DNA of 23,427 nt from Pseudomonadota bacterium (lineage in GTDB: Bacteria; Pseudomonadota; Alphaproteobacteria; Rhizobiales; Beijerinckiaceae): the NCBI GenBank assembly GCA_023423995.1, contig JAFAEL010000208.1, positions 1 through 23,427 of the forward strand. Reading direction: 5' to 3'. Position 1 is the first letter of the stretch, and every line of letters begins with the position of its first letter. The notes beneath the pieces were generated by a model. The model had not been told where the DNA came from. It worked only from the letters and a program-made list of their open reading frames with translations, and ran no database searches. Position numbers and translations under genes: made by a program. This document shows positions 15,895 through 23,427 of the stretch, piece after piece.

Positions 15895-16101
15895 ATGCGT
15901 ACGAGTAATGCTCTTCAAATCGCCCGTGCCATGGCCTGCAACGATAACGGCGTGGCGAGCGTGGCCCGTGGCGCGGTGGCGCCGAGAGGCATCCTCACCG
16001 CGGCGGTCGAGGTCTGCGGGCGCGTGCTCCTCAGCTATGTCGCCCAGGGCTCCATGATCCTGGTACGGGCCGAGCGGCGCCGGTTCGCGCGTGCGGCCTG
16101 A
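15895..16101 (+). CDS. Small protein of unknown function (68 aa)
   Basis: I do not recognise this protein. The start at 15895 (MRTSNALQIARAMACNDNGV) is chosen because GGAGGA at 15885-15890 lies four bases upstream; a longer frame starting at 15826 has no comparable site. The sequence has a short hydrophobic middle ('GILTAAVEVCGRVLLSYVAQ', about residues 32-51) and a basic arginine-rich tail (RAERRRFARAA). It could be a small membrane-associated or regulatory protein. It converges on the HD-GYP gene with a 29-base gap. Codon use is like its neighbours, which supports a real gene. Confidence 0.55.
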   Translation: MRTSNALQIARAMACNDNGVASVARGAVAPRGILTAAVEVCGRVLLSYVAQGSMILVRAERRRFARAA

Positions 16102-16108
16102 GCTTTCG

Positions 16109-16130
16109 GCATGCCCGCGTCGCGGGATGC
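16109..16130. terminator. Possible bidirectional terminator hairpin
   Basis: GCAT-G-CCCGC, loop GTC, GCGGGATGC: a nine-pair stem with one bulged G, filling the gap between two convergent genes. No clear T-run on either side, so termination efficiency is uncertain. Confidence 0.3.
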
Positions 16131-17225
16131 TCAGTTGTAGAGCGCCACGGGCCGGAAGGCGCGGAGGAGGTCGCGATCGAGCTTGGCTCCCATCGCCTTC
16201 ATCGTCTCGTAGGCCCGCGGGCGTGTCATGGCCGGCTTATAGGGGCGATCCTCGATGAGGGCCGTGAAGATGTCGGCAAGGCCCACGATGCGGGCCATGT
16301 CCGAGACGTCGCCGCCCGAGAGGCCGTGAGGGTAGCCGGAGCCGTCCAGCATCTCGTGGTGGTGCAGGACCGCATCCAGGGTTTCGTCCGAAAACTCGCC
16401 CCTCGCCTGCGCCAGCGTCGCGTGGCCGAGAACCGGGTGCTCCCGCACCAGGGCCGCCTCGTCCTCGCTCAACCGGCCGGGCTTTTCCAGGATGGCCAGG
16501 GGGATCTGCGCCTTGCCGACATCATGCACGATCGCGGCGCGCGCGATCCGGCGCTGGTCGGCGAGATTCATCCCGAGTTGCTGCGCGAATGCCACCGCAA
16601 CGCCGGTCACCGCCAGGCAATGCCGATAGCTCTGCGAATGATGCAGGCGAACCGCGTCCAGCCAGCCTCTCAGGCTGGCCGCACGGATCGCCTCGATCGT
16701 CGGCTCCTCCTGGGCCGCGACATCCTCCGCCGTGAGCGCCGCACCGGCGGCCGCTCCCTCGAACATGCGGGCGACCGCCGCGTGCGCCAGCTGCAATCCG
16801 CTCTTGAGGCTCGGGCCGAGCTCGGAGATGTCCCGCTCGAAGCCCGACACGAAGCGCGAGCGGAACCAGCCGAGAATGAGCTCGTCGTCGAAGGGCCGGG
16901 TGATCGAATCCGTGATCCCGAGGGCGCCGGCCTCGACCACGCCGAGGCTCCGGTTCTTCTCCGTCACGACCAGGCGCGGGACGTCGCGATGGAAGGGCCG
17001 GGCGAGTTCAGCCTGGACGGCCCGGAAGCTCTTGCCGGAGCGCAGATCGAAATCGCAGACGATGGCCACGGCGGGGATCGGGTTGAGCTTCTCGAGTTCC
17101 GAGACGTGGACGGCCCGCACCATCGCGATGTTGGCGAGCAGCCGCGCCAACTCGCGGCTTTGCTCGGCCTGCTCGAAGACGAGCAGCAGGATGCGTCTCC
17201 GGTCGGAGACTTTGGCCGGGAGCAT
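16131..17225 (-). CDS. HD-GYP domain protein with degenerate N-terminal receiver
   Basis: A 364-residue protein. The C-terminal HD-GYP domain (about 190-350) is intact: His202, His234-Asp235 with Lys238 (IVHDVGKAQIP), His263, HHHE (288-291), DGSGYP (294-299) and Asp318 (ADIF). This predicts hydrolysis of cyclic di-GMP. The N-terminal 125 residues look like a receiver: an Asp is present in 'IVCDFDLRSG' (58/60), but the acidic pair after strand 1 is missing (LLLVFEQ) and the conserved Lys before Pro is Arg110 (SITRPFDD). It is probably a pseudo-receiver. The start is set at 17225 (MLPAKVSDRR, GAAGAG upstream); the frame extends upstream, but that extension is compositionally unlike a domain and contains palindromes. 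Confidence 0.88.
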   Translation of the reverse strand: MLPAKVSDRRRILLLVFEQAEQSRELARLLANIAMVRAVHVSELEKLNPIPAVAIVCDFDLRSGKSFRAVQAELARPFHRDVPRLVVTEKNRSLGVVEAGALGITDSITRPFDDELILGWFRSRFVSGFERDISELGPSLKSGLQLAHAAVARMFEGAAAGAALTAEDVAAQEEPTIEAIRAASLRGWLDAVRLHHSQSYRHCLAVTGVAVAFAQQLGMNLADQRRIARAAIVHDVGKAQIPLAILEKPGRLSEDEAALVREHPVLGHATLAQARGEFSDETLDAVLHHHEMLDGSGYPHGLSGGDVSDMARIVGLADIFTALIEDRPYKPAMTRPRAYETMKAMGAKLDRDLLRAFRPVALYN

Positions 17226-17253
17226 CCGGAACTCTTCGCCCCAAACTGTCGGA

Positions 17254-17279
17254 CCACCTTTGGTGGCCACATATGTGGC
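17254..17279. promoter_or_regulatory. Paired palindromes upstream of HD-GYP gene
   Basis: A perfect 14-bp palindrome GCCACATATGTGGC (17266-17279) abuts a perfect inverted repeat CCACC-TTT-GGTGG (17254-17266). They lie 29-54 bases upstream of the chosen HD-GYP start, in the 120-base gap after the MOSC gene, a position expected for an operator or promoter-linked site. The central CACATATGTG equals the core of the consensus deduced from 1764-1826. Confidence 0.45.
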
Positions 17280-17344
17280 ACGAAGGTCGTTAGCGATTAC
17301 CTGACGCGACCTCGACCTTTCTTCCCGATGTGCTTCCGGAGCTT

Positions 17345-18148
17345 CTACGGACGGGAGGAATCCGGGGCGAAGGGCAGGCTCGATTGCGCGGCCGGCAGGG
17401 CCTCGATGAGGTCGCCGGGCGTCAACTCGCCGGAGGCCAGGACCTCGGCGTAGATCCCGCAATCCGGGTGGCCGAGCCGCTGCATCAGGGTCCTCGGGAT
17501 GTCCATGTCGCGCTCGGCCGTCACGGGATCGACGTTGGTGGCGGCGCAGCGCTGGATCCGCTTGGTGACCCGGAGGCGCAGCCCGGAGGGAGCCGCGAGC
17601 TCCGTGCCCATGAGGTCGAACTCGGCCCAGGGCTCCAGCCCCTCGACCATGACGTTGCCGCGGAAGCGGAGCGGGTCGACCGGGCGGCCGAGCATGTCCC
17701 CGATGGCCCGAACGCTCGCGAGGTTGATGAAGGAGACGTAGCCGCTTCGGGAATCCGTGAAGCGGAACGCGTCCGGGGCGGCCAGCACCTTCGGCGGACC
17801 GCGGAGTTCCCGCGGCAGGGTGCGGCGGATGAAGGCCTCCAGGGCGAGCCGTCCTTCCGGCGCGGAGAGGTCGGCGCTGACGGAGCCGCCCTCCCCCTCC
17901 ACGTGGAGGATGCTGGTCGCCTCGTCGTAGCGCGTGCGCAGCCGCGCGAGCGCCTCGTTCCGCATCAGCATCAGGAACTTGATCTTCGGCTGATGCCGCG
18001 GCTCCGCCGGGTCGAAACCGGACGGCCCGTTCTCGATGGCGTAGAGCCTGTCCGCCGGGAAATAGGCCCCGCGCTCCAGCCGGACGCCTTCGAGGCGTTC
18101 GGGCGAGAGACCCTTGACGGGATAGCGGTAGAGCGAGGCGACGCGCAT
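17345..18148 (-). CDS. MOSC domain-containing protein (YcbX-like)
   Basis: About 267 residues. The N-terminal beta-barrel opens 'MRVASLYRYPVKGLSPERLE', the standard start of MOSC_N proteins. The C-terminal MOSC domain shows 'PLRFRGNVMVEGLEPWAEFD' and the cysteine segment 'RIQRCAATNVDP', where the Cys is the presumed sulfur or molybdenum ligand. Such proteins handle sulfur transfer or molybdenum-cofactor-dependent reduction of N-hydroxylated compounds. A GTG two codons upstream (18154) is an alternative start. It is upstream of and co-directional with the HD-GYP gene, but the 119-base gap suggests separate promoters. Confidence 0.9.
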   Translation of the reverse strand: MRVASLYRYPVKGLSPERLEGVRLERGAYFPADRLYAIENGPSGFDPAEPRHQPKIKFLMLMRNEALARLRTRYDEATSILHVEGEGGSVSADLSAPEGRLALEAFIRRTLPRELRGPPKVLAAPDAFRFTDSRSGYVSFINLASVRAIGDMLGRPVDPLRFRGNVMVEGLEPWAEFDLMGTELAAPSGLRLRVTKRIQRCAATNVDPVTAERDMDIPRTLMQRLGHPDCGIYAEVLASGELTPGDLIEALPAAQSSLPFAPDSSRP

Positions 18149-18187
18149 TCCCACTACATAGAGGGAGTACGTCCGCGTGCGAAGCGC

Positions 18188-18397
18188 CTACGGCGCCTCG
18201 GGCAGCGGGTCGTCCCGCTCCTCGCGCTCGATTGGGGGCTCGTAGCCGTATTCGGTGCGCTCGCCGAATGTCGCCGGCGTGACAGAGGGGAACTCCTCCT
18301 CCTCGCTTTCCGGAACGGCGAGCCCCATCTCATCGTTGCGCTTCAAATCGGCCCGGGCCTTCTCGGCTTCAGAGCGGGGATCCTTCGGAGCGGCCAT
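18188..18397 (-). CDS. Small acidic protein of unknown function (69 aa)
   Basis: I do not recognise a named family. The protein is strongly charged and low in hydrophobics (MAAPKDPRSEAEKARADLKR at the start, a run of Glu near residue 32, 'EPPIEREERDDPLPEAP' at the end), so it is probably disordered. The ATG has AGGA about eight bases upstream. It is divergent from clpB across a 225-base gap and ends 33 bases before the MOSC start codon, on the same strand. The codon pattern is that of a real gene, and proteins of this kind are widespread as hypothetical genes in Hyphomicrobiales (from memory). Confidence 0.65.
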   Translation of the reverse strand: MAAPKDPRSEAEKARADLKRNDEMGLAVPESEEEEFPSVTPATFGERTEYGYEPPIEREERDDPLPEAP

Positions 18398-18477
18398 GGC
18401 TCAGGTCCTGGTTTGCGGCGGATCAATGCGCGTCCGCTCTCCCCGTTCCAGAGGCGACGAGAGCGGGCGCAAGAACC

Positions 18478-18505
18478 CTTGTGTCACCGGAATGCCACAC
18501 CACAT
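18478..18505 (+). promoter_or_regulatory. Possible RpoH-type heat-shock promoter of clpB
   Basis: CTTG at 18478-18481 followed after 18 bases by CCACAT (18500-18505). Alphaproteobacterial sigma-32 promoters have CTTG and a C-rich/AT -10 at about this distance. The -10 here is a weak match. clpB is a classic RpoH target, which raises the prior. Confidence 0.35.
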
Positions 18506-18511
18506 CCGGTG
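18485..18511. promoter_or_regulatory. Inverted repeat CACCGGA-N13-TCCGGTG at clpB promoter
   Basis: A perfect seven-base inverted repeat overlapping the proposed clpB promoter. It is not the CIRCE element (TTAGCACTC-N9-GAGTGCTAA). It may be a protein-binding site or a leader hairpin. Confidence 0.35.
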
Positions 18512-18622
18512 GGCCGGTGGCTCGACGAGTGCCGGCGTCCGGAGGCTTTCAGGAGAGCCGGCCGGACATCTTCTTCGGCAACCCGTGCCTAGAGGGGCGG
18601 GACGCCGGGCGAGGGGTGAAAC

Positions 18623-21259
<2,637 letters not shown>

Positions 21260-21293
21260 CCAGCAGCGCCGCGGCGCGATCCAAGACCTGTTG

Positions 21294-21327
21294 CGCCGTC
21301 CCGCACCCGCGGGGCGGCGTTTTCTTT
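21294..21327 (+). terminator. Rho-independent terminator of clpB
   Basis: CGCCGTCCCGC (21294-21304), loop ACCC, GCGGGGCGGCG (21309-21319): an 11-pair stem with one G-T wobble, followed by TTTTCTTT (21320-21327). It lies 35 bases after the clpB stop. Confidence 0.88.
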
Positions 21328-21362
21328 GCAAGGAAGGCGGCCCGGGCCCTCGCTCCCGCGCC

Positions 21363-21391
21363 TTGACCCGTGGCGCGCTTGTCCGTCGGAT
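21363..21391 (+). promoter_or_regulatory. Weak promoter candidate for ureohydrolase gene
   Basis: TTGACC (21363-21368), a 17-base spacer and TCGGAT (21386-21391), 20 bases before the start codon at 21412. The -10 matches TATAAT at only three positions. A promoter is needed somewhere here because the clpB terminator precedes it. Confidence 0.3.
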
Positions 21392-21411
21392 AGGCGCGAC
21401 CGGAGGCTCGG

Positions 21412-22443
21412 ATGGATTCGAAGAAGCTCGAGGCGCTGCGGGAGCGGTTCGCGTCGGCGAGGGGCGGGGATGTGTTCGATCCCGAGTTCCGGCGCGTGGC
21501 GGATCTCGTCTTCGCCGGCTCGGATCGCCGGCCCTGGCCCTTTGCGGAGGTCGCGACCTTTGCGGACGCGCCCTACCGTCCGGATGCGGCGGCGGAGGGT
21601 TTTGCGGGCCTCGACGTCGCGATCCTCGGCATCCCGATGGATCTCGGCGTCACCAACCGGGCCGGCGCGCGGCTGGGCCCGCGGGCCGTCCGGGCGGTGG
21701 AGCGGATCGGCCCCTACGAGCATGTGCTGAAGGTCGCCCCGCTTGGCGAGGCGCGCGTGGCCGATATCGGCGACCTGCCGATGGCGAGCCGCTTCTCGCT
21801 CGAGCGCTGCCATGCCGACATCGAGGCCTATATCCGCCGCATCGTGGAGGCCGGCGTGAAACCGCTCTCGGTCGGCGGCGACCACTCGATCGGCCTGCCC
21901 ATCCTGCGGGCCGTCGGCCGCGACCGGCCGGTGGGCCTGATCCATATCGACGCCCATTGCGACACGTCGGGCGAATACGAGGGCTCGAAATTCCACCATG
22001 GCGGGCCGTTCCGGCAGGCCGTGCTGGACGGCGTGCTGGACCCGGAGCGGACGATCCAGATCGGCATCCGGGGCGGGGCCGAATACCTGTGGGAGTTCTC
22101 CTACGCGTCCGGCATGACGGTGATCCACGCCGAGGAAGCGGTCGAGATGGGCTGGCCTGCCGTCATCGCAAAGGCCCGGGAGGTGGTGGGCGACGGACCG
22201 ACCTACGTCACCTTCGACATCGACAGCGTCGATCCCGGCTTCGCGCCCGGCACCGGCACGCCGGAGGTCGGCGGCCTCGCGCCGCGCGAGGTGCTCCAGA
22301 TCCTGCGGGGCATGACGGGCCTGAACCTCGTCGGCGCGGACGTCGTCGAGGTCGCCCCGCAATATGACGGAACCACCAACACGGCCCACATCGCCGCCCA
22401 GGTGATGTTTACGCTGCTCTGCCTGCTGGTGCGGAGCCGGTGA
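21412..22443 (+). CDS. Agmatinase/guanidinobutyrase family ureohydrolase
   Basis: A 343-residue arginase-superfamily enzyme with the complete dinuclear metal site: GGDHS (His158), H-I-D-A-H-C-D (Asp180, His182, Asp184) and F-D-I-D-S-V-D-P (Asp269, Asp271). It should release urea from a guanidino compound. The substrate loop 'KFHHGGPFRQAVLDGVLDPE' and length fit agmatinase, guanidinobutyrase or the related guanidine hydrolases; sequence alone does not decide. The start has GGAGG five bases upstream (21402-21406). It stands alone between the clpB terminator and a REP-like repeat, with no urease or transporter beside it. Confidence 0.92.
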   Translation: MDSKKLEALRERFASARGGDVFDPEFRRVADLVFAGSDRRPWPFAEVATFADAPYRPDAAAEGFAGLDVAILGIPMDLGVTNRAGARLGPRAVRAVERIGPYEHVLKVAPLGEARVADIGDLPMASRFSLERCHADIEAYIRRIVEAGVKPLSVGGDHSIGLPILRAVGRDRPVGLIHIDAHCDTSGEYEGSKFHHGGPFRQAVLDGVLDPERTIQIGIRGGAEYLWEFSYASGMTVIHAEEAVEMGWPAVIAKAREVVGDGPTYVTFDIDSVDPGFAPGTGTPEVGGLAPREVLQILRGMTGLNLVGADVVEVAPQYDGTTNTAHIAAQVMFTLLCLLVRSR

Positions 22444-22461
22444 GGCTGGCGCCGCGGCGTC

Positions 22462-22549
22462 ACCTCTCCCTGAGGGAGAGGTCGAGTCGGGCGCGGCAGC
22501 GCCCGACCGGGTGAGGGGTCCGCGCCTCATCCGACCCGGCTTCGCCGGG
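22462..22549. repeat. REP-like element with three hairpins
   Basis: Three perfect hairpins in a row: ACCTCTCCC-TGA-GGGAGAGGT (22462-22482), GTCGGGCGC-GGCA-GCGCCCGAC (22486-22507) and CCCGGC-TTC-GCCGGG (22535-22549). The 'cctctccctgagggagaggt' module is familiar as a dispersed intergenic repeat in alphaproteobacterial genomes. Sitting just after the ureohydrolase stop, it may also stop transcription or protect mRNA 3' ends. Confidence 0.7.
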
Positions 22550-22740
22550 CCACCTTCTCCCGCAAGATCACCGACGGTGAGCGCGCCGTGATGGCTCTAG
22601 AGGGCGCCTGCGGCCGCCGCTTGGCCTATCGGTGGCCTGACGAAGCCGTGCACACGTAAGCAGAAGGTCAGGCGTTACCTGCGCTGGCGAGAGCGCCACT
22701 ATGATCTCTCGCCGCCCTGAGTCGCGGCTTGGAGCACAAC
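22550..22740. other. Intergenic stretch between repeat and small right-hand gene
   Basis: No gene, RNA or clear promoter is supported. The composition shifts from the GC-rich pattern of the left side to a more mixed one from about 22610. The only clear signal is the Shine-Dalgarno GGAG at 22731-22734 for the next gene. Confidence 0.45.
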
Positions 22741-23019
22741 ATGGCCAACTTCATTGTCAGCTATGACCTGAATGGGCCCCATCCGACTCATGACGAGATG
22801 GACGATCACCTGGCGAAGCTTGGTTACGCTCGTGGCCGCGTATTGGAGACTGTCTGGTACGTAGCCGCCGCAACTTCGACGACGGATTTGCACGGGCAGA
22901 TTCTGTCGATACTAAGTGTCGATGATCGTCTTCTTGTCGTGGAGGCAAGCGAAGCCTCATTGACAAACCTCCTCATCAACGATGAATCTCTGATTCAGAG
23001 CTGGAACGCGAATAGATAA
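22741..23019 (+). CDS. Small Cas2/VapD-fold-like protein, SinR-family-like (92 aa)
   Basis: A 92-residue protein starting MANFIVSYDLNGPHPTHDEM. An opening beta strand ending in YDL, a helix, 'LETVWYVAAATSTTDL', a second helix and a strand 'DRLLVVEAS' follow the layout of Cas2/VapD-like ferredoxin folds. It resembles small proteins that databases label 'SinR family' (from memory). No cas1, repeats or toxin-antitoxin partner is visible, so a nuclease role is conjecture. The ATG at 22741 has GGAG six bases upstream and is preferred over an in-frame TTG at 22729. GC content is visibly lower than in the left part of the window, suggesting acquisition. Confidence 0.75.
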   Translation: MANFIVSYDLNGPHPTHDEMDDHLAKLGYARGRVLETVWYVAAATSTTDLHGQILSILSVDDRLLVVEASEASLTNLLINDESLIQSWNANR

Positions 23020-23153
23020 ACACCCGGCTCACTTGCCGTGTCTTTCGCGCGTTCCGTCTTCTTCGGAAGTCGCTTCGCTTCGTGCTTCTTCGGCGCGGCG
23101 CTGAGCATCCGCTTCAGCACCTCGCCTCGCCGTTTTGTCCCGATCGGATTCAC
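22995..23153 (-). CDS. Doubtful small basic ORF, antisense to the SinR-like gene's 3' end
   Basis: A GTG-started frame of 52 codons reads VNPIGTKRRGEVLKRMLSAA and continues Lys/Arg-rich (PKKHEAKRLPKKTER). The 'LKRML...PKKH' pattern resembles the tail of short basic proteins common in alphaproteobacteria. No Shine-Dalgarno is convincing, and an alternative frame from ATG 23157 (42 codons, Glu/Arg-rich) competes. It overlaps the end of the preceding gene in antisense by 25 bases. It may be a remnant of a longer gene. Confidence 0.25.
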   Translation of the reverse strand: MNPIGTKRRGEVLKRMLSAAPKKHEAKRLPKKTERAKDTASEPGVYLFAFQL

Positions 23154-23155
23154 TC

Positions 23156-23427
23156 ATGACCGGAACCTTTGTACCGCCTCCGATCATGCGGCAATTCTTG
23201 GACTGGCCTCAAGAAGCAGCGGCTATCGGGCGGATCTTAGCCGGATACGGCGAACTCGAGTTCACCTTGTATCTCTGCCTGGCCGCAGCGCTAGGGCATG
23301 AGCCGATCGCTGCCCGGGTGCTGTTTCGAACACGAAGCGAAAAGCAGCGGATCGAGATGGCCGACGCTGTGATGAGCGAGATCTACACACAGGCTGGCTT
23401 AGAAAGCGAATACGATGAAGCCATTTC
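23156..23427 (+). CDS. Unknown protein, 5' part (cut by window edge)
   Basis: An open frame from ATG at 23156 to the end of the window (90 residues) reads MTGTFVPPPIMRQFLDWPQE, then 'AAAIGRILAGYGELEFTLYL' and 'FRTRSEKQRIEMADAVM'. I recognise this only as a type of uncharacterised helical protein frequent in Hyphomicrobiales accessory regions; no function is assigned. Composition is lower in GC, like the preceding gene. No clear Shine-Dalgarno precedes this ATG, and the in-frame ATG at residue 11 is an alternative start. Confidence 0.65.
   Translation, partial: MTGTFVPPPIMRQFLDWPQEAAAIGRILAGYGELEFTLYLCLAAALGHEPIAARVLFRTRSEKQRIEMADAVMSEIYTQAGLESEYDEAI

Noticed and set aside
22462..22549. Possible CRISPR-like array in the hairpin region
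   Set aside because: The three hairpins differ in sequence and there are no evenly spaced direct repeats or spacers.
23038..23301. Rightward 87-codon frame near the right edge
   Set aside because: It overlaps the better frame from 23156, has no Shine-Dalgarno and shows Ser/Arg/Phe-rich non-protein-like composition.

Overview
The window is about 23.4 kb of GC-rich bacterial chromosome. Third positions are strongly G/C, Shine-Dalgarno sites are canonical, stop/start overlaps of the ATGA type are common, and ClpB and the transporters look alphaproteobacterial. I read it as Hyphomicrobiales (Methylobacterium/Bosea-like); this is inference, as there is no rRNA or other marker here.

Region A (1-7212) looks like an acyl-CoA catabolic island. 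Two overlapping acyl-CoA dehydrogenase genes run left, the second cut by the window edge. Facing them across an AT-rich divergent promoter are a periplasmic binding protein of the branched-chain amino acid/aromatic acid type, a dienelactone-hydrolase-like enzyme, an IclR regulator, an AMP-forming acyl-CoA ligase and an SDR dehydrogenase. The divergent promoter carries two copies of a 14-bp near-palindrome, a likely operator. The gene set fits import of a carboxylic acid, CoA activation and oxidation. The substrate cannot be read from sequence.

Region B (7215-15706) looks like a second catabolic island, for a nitrogen-containing compound. Leftward: a Pot-type ABC transporter (Tat-exported binding protein, ATPase, two permeases) followed by a PuuE-like polysaccharide deacetylase/allantoinase. 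Rightward: an FCD-type GntR regulator overlapping an amidohydrolase. Then come two divergent Asp/Glu/hydantoin-racemase-like genes, both lacking the two catalytic cysteines of that family. This is the most promising part for undescribed enzymology.

Region C (15707-22443) is mostly housekeeping or signalling: a 68-residue unknown protein, an HD-GYP protein with a degenerate receiver domain, a MOSC-domain protein, a small acidic protein, clpB with a good intrinsic terminator, and an agmatinase-family ureohydrolase.

Region D (22444-23427) begins with a three-hairpin REP-like repeat. It then turns visibly lower in GC and carries a small protein that may share the Cas2/VapD ferredoxin-like fold, a doubtful antisense mini-ORF and the start of an unknown gene cut by the right edge. 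It looks acquired.

I saw no tRNA, rRNA, CRISPR array, insertion sequence or integrase.
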